Below, piece after piece: positions 8,415 through 17,225 of a stretch of DNA of 64,000 nucleotides. The stretch lies in NCBI RefSeq assembly GCF_038007465.1, contig NZ_JBBOXF010000001.1:3359001-3423000 (forward strand), written 5' to 3'. The notes under the pieces are model-generated. The model saw only the letters and a program-made list of their open reading frames with translations, was not told where the DNA came from and did no database searches. Each line of letters opens with the position of its first letter. The first letter of the stretch is position 1. Both the position numbers and the translations under genes were made by a program. This DNA is from Sporosarcina sp. FSL K6-1508 (GTDB lineage Bacteria > Bacillota > Bacilli > Bacillales_A > Planococcaceae).

Positions 8415-9169
8415 TGCAGCAAACAAATTATCAACAGCTTCTGAAGAACTTGGAGTATTTGAAACTGAAACAAATGGTAACGTATTTAGACGAAGTCATC
8501 GACTTCGGTATCCACAATCAGCTGTCATTTATCGATACATTAATTAAACTGACAAACTATGAAATCGATTTACGTGAAAAAAACATGGTTCACGCGATGG
8601 TAAAAGTGGGTGCATTTCCAAATTTAAAAGAGGTAAAGGATTTTGATTTTGAATTCCAACCCTCGCTAAATCCACAGCAAATTCAAGATTTTCTTACGCT
8701 ACGTTTTATTGAAGGGAACGAAAACATCGTATTTCTGGGACCTAGTGGAGTCGGAAAAACATTTTTGGCTTCAGCGATTGGCATCGCAGCCGCTAAAAAA
8801 CGTACTAGCACTTACTTTATTAAATGTCATGACTTGATTCAGAACCTGAAGCGGGCCCGCTTAGAAAACCGTTTAGAAAGCCGCTTGAAACACTACACAA
8901 AGTATAAGTTACTCATAATCGATGAGATAGGCTATTTACCGATTGATGCGGAGGATGCAAAACTATTCTTCCAGCTGATAGATATGCGTTATGAAAAACG
9001 TAGCACAATCTTTACTACTAATGTTAACTTCAAATCCTGGGACGAGGTATTTCAGGAAACCAAGTTAGCAAATGCGATATTAGATCGTATTTTACATCAC
9101 GCAACGGTGGTTACCATCGTTGGAAATTCTTATCGTTTGAAAGATCATCTAGCTCCAGAAGGTGAGTGA
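8411..9169 (+). CDS. istB: IS21-family helper ATPase IstB
   Basis: 252 residues of the DnaC-like AAA+ family: Walker A GPSGVGKTFLA near residue 110, Walker B LLIIDEIGYLPID, sensor region TIFTTNVNFKSW and arginine finger region AILDRILHH. IstB selects the target and activates IstA. The ATG overlaps the istA stop (ATGA), so the two are coupled. Confidence 0.95.
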   Translation: MMQQTNYQQLLKNLEYLKLKQMVTYLDEVIDFGIHNQLSFIDTLIKLTNYEIDLREKNMVHAMVKVGAFPNLKEVKDFDFEFQPSLNPQQIQDFLTLRFIEGNENIVFLGPSGVGKTFLASAIGIAAAKKRTSTYFIKCHDLIQNLKRARLENRLESRLKHYTKYKLLIIDEIGYLPIDAEDAKLFFQLIDMRYEKRSTIFTTNVNFKSWDEVFQETKLANAILDRILHHATVVTIVGNSYRLKDHLAPEGE

Positions 9170-9404
9170 TTTTGTACATCATTAAGTGAGCGTTTTTGTA
9201 CATAGATTGGTTGACATTTGTACATCATCAAGTGACGACTTATCTCACAGAGGGAAATACCCGACAGACTTACAGCATGTTGATTCTTAGCTCAATGATT
9301 ACCCCGAATAACTTCATCCAATGGCCCCTATTACTTAATAGTCGATCGCCTATTGTTCAACTACTAAAGCATTCATTAAACAATAGCTTTAATTTCTTAT
9401 GTCA

Positions 9405-9791
9405 TTAACTTGCGTTCTTCACTATTTTCTGGGCTCTCATAAATGCTATAAGTAAAAAAAGAACAACAGTATATAGAAGCACGCCACCCATAGAGTAGAT
9501 AGCTTTTAAATCTGTACTTATTGGAGGATAACCACTGTGAGCATTAATATGATATTCTGCTCCTTCGTATCCTGTCCAAATACTGAATAACGTACAACTT
9601 AGTAAAATAAAAGCAAGTATTGCTTTCTTATGAAAAACCATTTTAATCAAACTATCTTTAAAAGCTGTTATGAAATTGATTTGACCTTGTTGCTGGTTTA
9701 TTAAGCACCAATCACTTTGAAATGGAACTAAAAAAAATGCGATGAATCCACTATAAACTAAAAACAGTACTACAATCTCTGAATACCCCAT
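9405..9791 (-). CDS. hypothetical membrane protein, three helices
   Basis: 128 residues with hydrophobic segments at about 5-24, 58-75 and 97-117. A loop of about 20 residues (EGAEYHINAHSGYPPIS) is probably outside. AAGGAGG lies before the ATG. No family recognised. Confidence 0.6.
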   Translation of the reverse strand: MGYSEIVVLFLVYSGFIAFFLVPFQSDWCLINQQQGQINFITAFKDSLIKMVFHKKAILAFILLSCTLFSIWTGYEGAEYHINAHSGYPPISTDLKAIYSMGGVLLYTVVLFLLIAFMRAQKIVKNAS

Positions 9792-10170
9792 TCAGTCCTC
9801 CTTTTTTCATCTTTACTGTTAAGACTTCTAAAAATAGAAAAAAGTTGCACATTACCGCCTCGTTAGTTAAGCAAGAATAGTCTGCTCTTAATTCTAAATA
9901 ACTACTTTATCCTTTTTTAAGAAGATAATTACAATATCATTAATTCCACGGTGCGATTAAAGAGAGTTCACTTCCTATTTCTATTGGTCTAGGTACCTCT
10001 TTAATTCAACAAAAAAATGACCTACCACAATTTGTGGATGGGTCGCTTTGTGTTTTAGTATTGTAAATTTCCTCATCAATGATTGCAGAGCATTGCATAT
10101 GACAAGGTTCTCAGATTGGCCAAATAAAACAAACGTCAATAGTCAATTTTCTCTCCTCCAACATATCCCC
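9792..10170. other. intergenic region with partial repeats
   Basis: Contains a piece resembling repeat R2 (about 9856-9890, CCTCGTTAGTTAAG) and an R1 hairpin (about 10012-10050, GACCTACCACAATTTGTGGATGGGTC). No gene seen. Confidence 0.5.
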
Positions 10171-10398
10171 TTAATTATTTTTTGAGGTCTTAAATTTGAA
10201 AATGGATTTGCTGATAAGCTTCATTATTAAGACAACTAGGAACAATAAAACCAAAGCGCTCAAAGATATTCCTACTCCAGTCCAAATCCCTTTTTCAAAA
10301 ACACTTGCAACACTTTTGAAATCAAAGATAAGTTTAATTCCTAATGCTATTGCGTAAAAAGTAATTGTATACATCATTGTATCTTTTAAAAGCTTCAA
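10171..10398 (-). CDS. small two-helix membrane protein, hypothetical
   Basis: 75 residues: helix 1 about 9-26, helix 2 about 41-63, basic C-terminus. The start is TTG at 10398, with GGGG about ten bases upstream; an ATG further up is in another frame. No family recognised. Confidence 0.5.
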   Translation of the reverse strand: MKLLKDTMMYTITFYAIALGIKLIFDFKSVASVFEKGIWTGVGISLSALVLLFLVVLIMKLISKSIFKFKTSKNN

Positions 10399-10745
10399 GA
10401 ACTTTCATCCCCTTTTCAAAGATAGTCTTCCTATCTCCAATTCCACAGCGTAATAATACTATATGTTTTTTCATTTCATCTTTTAGTCTTACTCCTAAAT
10501 ACTAAGTTTTGTAAAAAAAGAAATAATACCTACTAAAAAACAGAAGAAAGTTAACTTAAAACGAATATAGAGAATAAACTAAATTTTATATCACTCCCAA
10601 AAGGGCAGTTGCTCAAATGGAATGCATACTAGACGCCCTCTAACGATCACAGCCAAGTTATACGTGGAATTCTGTAGTGTATCTTATGTACATTAAAATT
10701 AAATACAACAATTAGCTTCTAGAAACAGAATCTTCTTAGTTAAAT
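10399..10745. other. intergenic region, nothing recognised
   Basis: About 350 AT-rich bases without a convincing frame, repeat or hairpin. Confidence 0.5.
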
Positions 10746-11519
10746 TTACCTTTTAAATCCACCTTCTGAATGAATAATCTGGCCTGTAATCCAATCTGCT
10801 TCATCACTCACTAGAAATTTAATCGTTTTTGCTACATCTTTCGGTTCACCTATTCTGCCGAAAGGAAACATCGGTGTTAGTTCATTTTTGATTTCTTCAG
10901 TCATCCATCCTGTATCAGTTGGACCTGGATTTATTGCATTGACCGTAATTCCTAAAGGGGCAAGTTCAGCGGACAATGTGATTGTTAAAGCATCGACTGC
11001 TCCCTTTGTTGTTGCATATGCTAACTCACCAGACATCGGTCCTTGAAATTGACCTGAAGTAATATTGACTATCCTTCCATCAGATTTTTTATCAAAATTT
11101 CGAGCAAATTTACTACTTAATAGTGTCGTTGCACGAACATTTACCATGTAATGTTTATCCAATTCTTCGGCAGTTAAATTAGAAAAATTGTTGTTAGTTG
11201 AGTATGCTGCGTTATTTATCAAGATATCAGGGTAACCAAGTTGTTCAGAAACTCTACTTAAAAGTTGTTCAGGTGCATCATATTGAGTTAAATCCAACTC
11301 CATACATGCTACCTTAACACCTTGTCTAATTAATTCTTCTTTTAATTTTATTGGCTCATCTAAATCAATGCTCCAAGACATTTTCAAATCATATTCTTTC
11401 CAATAGGTAAAAAATATATGATAACCCGCTTCAGCTAACTCCTTACAAATAGCCGCTCCAATCCCTTTCAAACGGCTTACACCCGTAATAATAGCGATTT
11501 CCCCTTTTAAATGGTTCAT
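10746..11519 (-). CDS. short-chain dehydrogenase/reductase
   Basis: 257 residues of a classical SDR: cofactor loop TGVSRLKGIGAAIC (a longer variant of TGxxxGIG), NNAAYS, catalytic SGQ ... YATTKGA (Tyr-x3-Lys), INPGPTDTGW and the C-terminal GQIIHSEGGF. Family members reduce or oxidise hydroxy/keto substrates with NAD(P)H. The extra residues in the glycine loop suggest NADP use, but this is inference. The start has GGAGG. Confidence 0.92.
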   Translation of the reverse strand: MNHLKGEIAIITGVSRLKGIGAAICKELAEAGYHIFFTYWKEYDLKMSWSIDLDEPIKLKEELIRQGVKVACMELDLTQYDAPEQLLSRVSEQLGYPDILINNAAYSTNNNFSNLTAEELDKHYMVNVRATTLLSSKFARNFDKKSDGRIVNITSGQFQGPMSGELAYATTKGAVDALTITLSAELAPLGITVNAINPGPTDTGWMTEEIKNELTPMFPFGRIGEPKDVAKTIKFLVSDEADWITGQIIHSEGGFKR

Positions 11520-11566
11520 TAAAGTATTCCTCCATTACTAAAGCGAATTTAAGTTTTGATACTTCG

Positions 11567-11690
11567 CTAACCTACTCGTTAGTTGAAGAAAAACAGAGCA
11601 TTGCTCTTTATTCGTGCTTATTCATACGAATCCCTCTTTACTTCGACAAATAAAAAAGTACCTCGTCAGGGAGAATCGTCGTTTAATAAT
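11567..11690. repeat. composite intergenic repeat R2
   Basis: CTCGTTAGTTGAAG...AACAGAGCATTGCTCTTTATTCGTGCTTATTCATACGAATCCCTCTTTACTTCGACAAATAAAAAA. Related copies lie at about 17226, 23824 and 27045, two of them followed directly by an R1 hairpin. Confidence 0.65.
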
Positions 11691-11707
11691 GTTAATTAAA
11701 TGTTATT

Positions 11708-12301
11708 TTACTTACTTTTTATGTTCATATAATAGTTAGTCGTCGCTTTCGGTTGTTTTTTGACATCGCTCCACACCTCCAACGGTGTTGTGTCTGATGC
11801 TTCATTGAATTCTTCGTCTTTGTATTTCTCTGGATTTTCGTTGCTAAATACTTTCGCAAGTGCAAGTTTAAGTTTTCCGATTCGAGTTAAAACTTGAAGT
11901 GATCCGGAAGCATGTTCCATCTCAATACGCCCAAACTCTACGAAGTCCGCTTGACTGCTAGGAATTCTTATCAGCCTACTGCCTCCTACGTGAGCGCTGT
12001 TCATGCTGTACCCAGTCTTGATTGCTGGCGTCGCCCAATTAATGCTCTTGATGTAGTAAATACAAAAAAAGAGCCGGCTTATCGGTTAAATCATCTCACT
12101 TTACAAAGACTTCTTTCGGTTGCATCCTAGTTTCATCTTTCTTGGATGGCCCTCTTACTTGAGCTTCACGATTTTTTCTGCTCTTTAACGTACCAAGTTT
12201 AACGTTATATTTTCCCGCCAATGTAGCAAGCGCTATTTTTGGTGCACCCACTCTCACTGAATCTCTTCCCAGTTAGTCACCTCACACCCCCGTACGCCTC
12301 C
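11708..12301 (-). pseudogene. terminase small-subunit relic (second prophage)
   Basis: The stretch 11890-12301 aligns with the intact terminase small-subunit gene at 58770-59290. Shared features are the N-terminal TCTTCCCA region, the segment encoding NSAHVxGS, and FVEFGxxEMEH. The middle is deleted (the helical segment between VRNS and FVEFG is missing) and frames are broken. The remaining 98-codon frame (start 12004) ends in a 60-residue tail not found in the intact gene. It is a fossil of a related prophage. Confidence 0.75.
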
Positions 12302-12320
12302 ATTATTTTAAGGCATAGAA

Positions 12321-12345
12321 AAAGCACCCCTTTAACCAGGTGCTT
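12321..12345. terminator. short hairpin after the small secreted-peptide gene
   Basis: AAGCACC ccTTTAACCA GGTGCTT forms a 7-bp stem. It lies just left of the 12370-12531 gene and matches in place the hairpin beside the intact terminase gene (about 59320). Confidence 0.5.
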
Positions 12346-12369
12346 GATTACTTGTATAAAGATGACGTA

Positions 12370-12531
12370 TCAAGGACGCGCAGTACAATTTCCTTTACTG
12401 TCACATTTCGGCTGAGGAGCATACCCACCATCAAAATCAACTCTTACAGCGCCTGCATTACCAGCAAACGATAAGCTTAGGAGTAGAAGTGTACCCGTGA
12501 AGAAAGTTAGCATCGTTTTTTTCATTTTCAT
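12370..12531 (-). CDS. small secreted peptide precursor, hypothetical
   Basis: 53 residues. MKMKKTMLTFFTGTLLLLSL is a clear signal peptide with a likely cut after GNAGA. The mature part of about 25 residues is DFDGGYAPQPKCDSKGNCTARP-like, with two cysteines five residues apart. The ribosome binding site GGAGGAAGGAGG before the ATG is very strong. No receptor or maturation gene is adjacent. It could be an exported signal or structural peptide; function unknown. Confidence 0.65.
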   Translation of the reverse strand: MKMKKTMLTFFTGTLLLLSLSFAGNAGAVRVDFDGGYAPQPKCDSKGNCTARP

Positions 12532-12962
12532 ATATTCACACCTCCTTCCTCCTTGTATTTGTTATATTCGTCATTTTTCGTTAAACACCTCTATTTTTTG
12601 GTTAAATTAACAGATTTGGTATTCCTATGTATCGCGATTGATAGAGGGTGTCCATACTCACAAAATACGGACGTTGATTAATAGCCCTCTTCTCATCTCA
12701 TCTGAAGGGCTCTGATTGCCGTCCTGTTTCCAACCACCCACCGAAAAAGTTATTCTCTAAATCAGGCTGTTCATTTGTCTCAAATCGTTCTTTTCACTCG
12801 ATCGCTGTGTCCCCCCTTATTCCTTGCATACATCTGTCGATTCATCATAATGCGTCTTCTGCCAAATACATCTACGTTTAATGATTTTCTTATATAAATA
12901 GCTATAATGAAATTGATTCAGTCATGTATCGATGATAAGCTTAATATATGGAGTTGATACTA
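12532..12962. other. intergenic region upstream of nos
   Basis: About 430 bases with no convincing gene. It must hold the nos promoter near its right end. Short traces of reading frames on the minus strand are broken by many stops. Confidence 0.45.
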
Positions 12963-14066
12963 ATGGTTCAATCTATTAAAACTACTAAATTGCTAATGGA
13001 AGCAACGCAATTTATAAAAAATTGTTACGACGAACTGGGAATGTCTAAAGAAATACAATTGAAACGAATTGAAGAAATAAAAAATGAAATAAATACTACT
13101 GGAACATATTCTCATAAGACTTTTGAATTAACACATGGAGCAAAAATGGCTTGGCGTAATAGTAATCGTTGTATAGGGCGATTACTTTGGAATACGTTAA
13201 ATATTTTTGATGCACGAGATGTACTTACAGCAGAAGATGCATACGAAAAATTAGTTAAGCATATTGATTTTGCTACAAATGATGGGAAAATCCGATCTAC
13301 AATTACAATCTTTGCACCTCGAAAAAATGGAAAAGATCCTATTAGAATTTGGAACCATCAATTACTACGTTATGCCGGATACAAAGAGGGCGATAAAGTA
13401 ATTGGTGATTCAACATCTATCAAATTGACAAAAATGTGCGAAAGAATGGGATGGAGAGGGGAGAATACCTCCTTCGACATTCTCCCATTAGTCATTCAGG
13501 AAATAGGAAAAAAACCTAAATTATTTGAAGTTCCCAATGAAATAATTAAAGAAGTGCCGATAACTCACCCGCAAATTGATGGTTTCAGCAAGTTAGGAGT
13601 AAAATGGTATGCTGTTCCAATTATTTCAAACATGCGTTTAGCGATAGGCGGAATTGATTACCCTATGGCTCCGTTTAATGGTTGGTATATGGGCACTGAA
13701 ATTGGAGCAAGAAACTTAGCCGACCAAGACCGCTATAATTTATTACCAAAAGTTGCGGAAATAATGGAATTAGATACTAAATCTAACCGCTCACTGTGGA
13801 TTGACAAGGCTTTAATTGAATTAAATATCGCGGTATTACATTCTTTTCAACAAGCTCATATAACGCTTGTTGACCATCATACAGCAGCTAAACAATTCAA
13901 AAATTTCGAAGAAAATGAAATGAAAAATGGTCGACCTATCACAGGAAATTGGGCATGGCTTATTCCTCCAATATCACCTGCTACCACTGACATTTACCAT
14001 AAACCATATAACAATGACATTTTAACCCCTAACTACTTTTACCAATCGGATCCTCAAGAAAACTAA
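12963..14066 (+). CDS. nos: bacterial nitric oxide synthase oxygenase
   Basis: 367 residues, the length of stand-alone Bacillales NOS. The family signature GAKMAWRNSNRCIGRLLW holds the haem-ligand cysteine. Substrate- and pterin-site stretches are present (WNGWYMGTEIGARNLAD form, DQDRYN, VDHHTAAKQF, NWAWLIPPISP). It oxidises arginine to citrulline and NO with electrons from cellular reductases, since no reductase domain is attached. The ATG at 12963 has GGAG nine bases upstream; the ATG at 12948 overlaps that site. Confidence 0.96.
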   Translation: MVQSIKTTKLLMEATQFIKNCYDELGMSKEIQLKRIEEIKNEINTTGTYSHKTFELTHGAKMAWRNSNRCIGRLLWNTLNIFDARDVLTAEDAYEKLVKHIDFATNDGKIRSTITIFAPRKNGKDPIRIWNHQLLRYAGYKEGDKVIGDSTSIKLTKMCERMGWRGENTSFDILPLVIQEIGKKPKLFEVPNEIIKEVPITHPQIDGFSKLGVKWYAVPIISNMRLAIGGIDYPMAPFNGWYMGTEIGARNLADQDRYNLLPKVAEIMELDTKSNRSLWIDKALIELNIAVLHSFQQAHITLVDHHTAAKQFKNFEENEMKNGRPITGNWAWLIPPISPATTDIYHKPYNNDILTPNYFYQSDPQEN

Positions 14067-14138
14067 ACGGACAGTTCCAAATAGATACTCTCTCACAACC
14101 ATCAACTTAAATTCCTTACTATTTTTATCCATAATAAA

Positions 14139-14177
14139 CACCCCAAAAGTTAGATTTTGATTCTAACTTTTGGGGTG
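14139..14177. terminator. 16-bp hairpin between convergent nos and deacetylase
   Basis: CACCCCAAAAGTTAGA (14139-14154) pairs perfectly with 14162-14177. The T-rich side (tttattat) is on the minus strand, so it best ends the deacetylase transcript. Confidence 0.75.
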
Positions 14178-14187
14178 CACAACACAA

Positions 14188-14952
14188 TCAATGTGGACGG
14201 TTCGCTTTTACTTTTGGCATGGTGGTTTCTGCATTTTTTCTCTTAATGAGTTCTGAAACGGTTACAAATTGGTATCCCTGTTTTTGAAGTTCGGGTAGAA
14301 TTTCTTCAAGAGCTTTTACGGTTTGAGCTCGATTTCCACCTGCGTCATGAAATAAGATTACATCACCAGGTTTTGTACCGGTCAGTACTCTGTTCACAAT
14401 TCTTTTGACCCCAGGTCTTTTCCAATCTTCAGTATCCTGGTGCCAAGACCATAATACCACTTTGTAATCATTTTCAACCGCGATATTTACCACGCTCTCA
14501 TCATAACTTCCACCTACCGGACGAAAAAGAACCGGATAAGTACCGGTAATTCCGTAAATGACGTCATTAGTCTTTAGTAGTTCTCGTTCCAATTCTTTGG
14601 CTGTGTATTTGTACGAATGAGTAAATGTATGATTCGCAATTTCATGACCTTCGTCATTTTCTCTTAGCACAATAGTTGGATATTTTTCCGCATGTTCTCC
14701 TAAAACAAAAAAGGTAGCTTTAGCATCAAATCTGGCCAATATATCTAAAATCTGCGCTGTATAAATTGGGTGTGGCCCGTCGTCAAATGTCAGAGCAATA
14801 ACTTTTTCTTCAGTTTGAACATCCCAAATAATAAGATTTCTCTCTTCGTAATATTGTCTTCCTTTATCAGTAGCTGAAGCCTGGAAATTAACATATAAAA
14901 TTGAAATACTCAAGACAATGACTATAAGAGCAATTAACCCTGTTCGCTTCAA
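14188..14952 (-). CDS. polysaccharide deacetylase (NodB homology), membrane anchored
   Basis: 254 residues from TTG 14952, which has AGGAGG six bases upstream; a TTG five codons earlier overlaps that site. An N-terminal helix (LIALIVIVLSISILYV) anchors or exports it. The NodB motifs appear in order: TFDDGPH, HTFTHS (metal histidines), RPVGGSYD (usually RPPYG), DTEDW and ILFHDAGG. It should remove acetyl groups from N-acetyl sugars in cell-wall polymer, as in the PdaA/PgdA group. The substrate is not determined. Confidence 0.9.
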   Translation of the reverse strand: MKRTGLIALIVIVLSISILYVNFQASATDKGRQYYEERNLIIWDVQTEEKVIALTFDDGPHPIYTAQILDILARFDAKATFFVLGEHAEKYPTIVLRENDEGHEIANHTFTHSYKYTAKELERELLKTNDVIYGITGTYPVLFRPVGGSYDESVVNIAVENDYKVVLWSWHQDTEDWKRPGVKRIVNRVLTGTKPGDVILFHDAGGNRAQTVKALEEILPELQKQGYQFVTVSELIKRKNAETTMPKVKANRPH

Positions 14953-15456
14953 TTCTTTCCTCCTCAAGTCTTATTTTTTGTAAACATACCTAACTTAATA
15001 TTTGTCTAATGCAAATATTTATACTCATTTTTAATATCCAATTTATTTTAAAACAAAAAACGCTCGCTCCTTATTTGATTTACTGTATTTCACATTGTGT
15101 ACGGCATTCTTCCTGTCACTAATTTATTTTACTGAAGACCCCCGGAACCAGGAAAAAAATATTAATGGAGCTTTAGAATTCCGGAACTAAAGATGTGCAA
15201 CACAACCTAGCACATTTGTTACTGAGAATTGATTACTATAATCTCAAACGAATCAAGGCAAAACTAAAAGGCCTGAGCCCGGTGCAATACCGAGTGCAGA
15301 CCTTACAAGTTGCCTAACGAAATAACGTGTCTAACTTTTCAGGGTCACTTCACGATTTAATCTGTGTACAAGTCACTTTTACTTATTCGCAAAGACCGTC
15401 AATAGACGATCTTCCCTTGCTCCACTAACACTTCCGTTAGTGGACTATCATATTAA
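14953..15456. other. intergenic region with two hairpin repeats
   Basis: Contains AAAAGGCCTGAGCCCGGTGCAATACCGAGTGCAGACCTT (about 15267-15305) and an R3 hairpin (15391-15415, AAGACCGTCAATAGACGATCTT). No gene seen. Confidence 0.5.
15391..15415. repeat. hairpin repeat family R3 copy
   Basis: AAGACCGTC AAT A GACGATCTT; other copies at 17377-17400 and 23043-23067. Each is followed within 40 bases by a second inverted repeat containing GTTAGT. Confidence 0.6.
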
Positions 15457-15891
15457 TTATAAAGTTGTTTTAAACACATAACTAGCTTTGGTATACTTCA
15501 TTTTATCTTCATAGAAACGGTGTGCATCTGTACGCTGTAATGCTGAAGATAAGGAAACACTTTCATAATTATTTTCTTTTGCCCATTCATGAACATATGT
15601 AAGTAGTTTTTCACCGTATCCTTTTGAACGTATATTAGTATCTGTAACCAAATCACAAATCCAAACAAATCTGCCACTAGAAAGTGTTATCATCGGCTTA
15701 AAACCAGTAACTGCAACAATTTTATTACCGTCTAGTAAAGCTAACATTTTATATCTATCATTCTCTTGCGCAGCAAATACTAATTCAAGATAAGTACTTT
15801 CATCCAGATGAGTTCGTAGCTGCTTCATAACGGGAAATGCTTCGATAATTTCATCGCGTGATTGAAGTTCTTTAATTGTTAATGTGTCCAT
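15457..15891 (-). CDS. GNAT-family N-acetyltransferase
   Basis: 144 residues from the ATG at 15891, preceded by GAGG nine bases upstream (an ATG five codons up has no site). The core acetyl-CoA loop is VTDTNIRSKGYGEKLLTYVHEWAKEN, followed by LSSALQRTDAHRFYEDKMKYTKASYVFKT, the usual end of a small GNAT. Substrate unknown. Confidence 0.88.
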   Translation of the reverse strand: MDTLTIKELQSRDEIIEAFPVMKQLRTHLDESTYLELVFAAQENDRYKMLALLDGNKIVAVTGFKPMITLSSGRFVWICDLVTDTNIRSKGYGEKLLTYVHEWAKENNYESVSLSSALQRTDAHRFYEDKMKYTKASYVFKTTL

Positions 15892-16079
15892 AAATAGGAA
15901 CCTCATTTCATTTTTTTATAAATCGAGTCTATCATATTTTTCATATGCTCTATTTATCGTAGAAGAACCAGCTATTCTTAATGATTTTACACTTTTTGAT
16001 AATGTAGTTTTCCTTTCACCCAATTCCTCTACGCAATCACACTAATAACTGTACTACTTATAGTAAGAACTAGTTGATT

Positions 16080-16262
16080 GTAGTGGAGAGCGGCTACTCC
16101 AGTGGGTACAGAAGGCAAAGACAGGAAGAGCCCGCTGGAAAAGCGTTAGCGTGGGAGCATGAAGGAATGGCTGAAGCCGTGCCCGCGGAAAGCGTCCGTT
16201 CGGAACGGAAATCAACGGGATTGGAGGAAATCGTACTTTTCAGTGCCCTCCGTTTAAGGGTA
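16080..16262. repeat. GC-rich dispersed repeat
   Basis: GGAGAGCGGCTACTCCAGTGGG...CAGGAAGAGCCCGCTGGAAAAGCGTTAGCGTGGG...GCCCGCGGAAAGCGTCCGTTC...AACGGGATTGG. Base composition is far above its surroundings and it is full of short inverted repeats (GCCCGC, GAGCGGC, TCCGTTCGGAACGGA). From memory, similar elements are common in Planococcaceae/Bacillaceae genomes. The frame seen through it on the plus strand is not a gene. Confidence 0.7.
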
Positions 16263-16275
16263 TATCACCTTGGAA

Positions 16276-16524
16276 TTATTTGTCTTTATTACTAAAAACA
16301 TTATCTGAGTGCCGAATGGTTAAAATCATATCTTTTGCATTGATTGAAATAACACAATCCCAAGTGGGTTTAATTTGCATTTCGTTGCAGTCATCAATCC
16401 AAATCATCGCATTTAGTTCTAGGGCACCTTCCATAATAACCATTTGTTTCGTTAAAGTGTCAGTGACCGCTATTAAATTATCTTGTAAACGTACTTTCCA
16501 ATCAAAAAATGATAATTCCTTCAT
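16276..16524 (-). CDS. hypothetical protein
   Basis: 82 residues, no membrane segment, strand-rich (DWKVRLQDNLIAVTDTL, WDCVISINAKDMILTI). ATG with GAAAGAAGGAGG upstream gives good support that it is translated. No family recognised. Confidence 0.6.
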   Translation of the reverse strand: MKELSFFDWKVRLQDNLIAVTDTLTKQMVIMEGALELNAMIWIDDCNEMQIKPTWDCVISINAKDMILTIRHSDNVFSNKDK

Positions 16525-16593
16525 GTTCTCCTCCTTTCTTCTACTTATCTATTATCCTACAATAATTATCATTTAATATTCCTATTCCATAAT

Positions 16594-16640
16594 AAAAAAA
16601 GCAACCTATCGACAATCAATCTGTGGACGAGGCGCTTTTG
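16594..16640. repeat. hairpin repeat family R1 copy
   Basis: aaaaaaaGCAACCTATCGACAATCAATCTGTGGACGAGGCGCttttg; lies downstream of no obvious minus-strand gene, and between two genes of the same strand. Confidence 0.6.
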
Positions 16641-16754
16641 CCTTGGACTTATTTATCCTTCTAAGGGATAACTGGACAACGTTGATGCAACAGCGTTCTC
16701 GGATTAGCCAAATATAAGACCATCATTAGACAATCTTGTGAATAACACCCAAAA

Positions 16755-16859
16755 TTATAACCAGTCTTTCACATAAGCAACTAATCCTAAAATCGCACTT
16801 ATTACCGATCCCCCAAAATATAATAACGTGTTTTGATTTCTATAATACTCCATTTTCAT
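16755..16859 (-). CDS. 34-residue membrane peptide, hypothetical
   Basis: Frame from ATG 16859: MKMEYYRNQNTLLYFGGSVI...LGLVAYVKDWL, one transmembrane helix with a basic end. AAAGG lies seven bases before the ATG. Too short for firm assignment. Confidence 0.4.
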   Translation of the reverse strand: MKMEYYRNQNTLLYFGGSVISAILGLVAYVKDWL

Positions 16860-16964
16860 TAATGCCTTTGTTCAACTAACCTACTGAGGTGGCTCAATAA
16901 GAAATGTATTACTACTGTTCCAGTAAAGCATCGTTAGTTGAAGTGCAAAAGAGGTTTCCTTAAT

Positions 16965-17153
16965 TTAAAAAGGTCCATTTTGTTGATCATGCCGCGCTAT
17001 TTCTCGTAGCGAATCGGCACTTGCTGAATTCTGATTCAATGACTTTTCCTGTTCTTTAAAATCATATTTCCGCCCAGTCAAAAAATCTACAACATAGCTT
17101 CCTACAAGCAATGTTACGATGGAACCCCAAAAAACCCACATCATCCAATGCAA
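16965..17153 (-). CDS. small membrane protein, hypothetical
   Basis: 62 residues: one helix (about 4-24, WMMWVFWGSIVTLLVGSYVV) then a charged, glutamine-rich soluble tail. It starts at TTG 17153 behind GGGGAGGGG. No family recognised. Confidence 0.5.
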   Translation of the reverse strand: MHWMMWVFWGSIVTLLVGSYVVDFLTGRKYDFKEQEKSLNQNSASADSLREIARHDQQNGPF

Positions 17154-17225
17154 TACATTCCCCTCCCCTTTTAGTTATATACGTAGCGTACTGCTAAAAG
17201 TTCCGTTTAATTTACTATTGAAGTC

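Larger units (their letters stand above)
7055..9202 (+). mobile_element. IS21-family insertion sequence
   Basis: Outer ends match as inverted repeats: left TGTACAAATGCGCTAACTTAA (7055) against right reverse complement TGTACAAAAACGCTCACTTAA (ending 9202). More TGTACA copies lie inside (7079, 9173) and just outside (9219), the multiple-terminal-repeat pattern of IS21 ends. No clean target duplication is seen, so the exact borders or the flanks may have changed. Confidence 0.85.

Noticed and set aside
9196..9408. 70-codon frame after the IS21 element
   Set aside because: It starts inside the IS end repeat, has no ribosome binding site and no protein-like pattern.
16074..16295. 73-codon plus-strand frame rich in A, E, G and R
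   Set aside because: It lies wholly in the GC-rich repeat, whose high GC content makes long frames by chance; no ribosome binding site.
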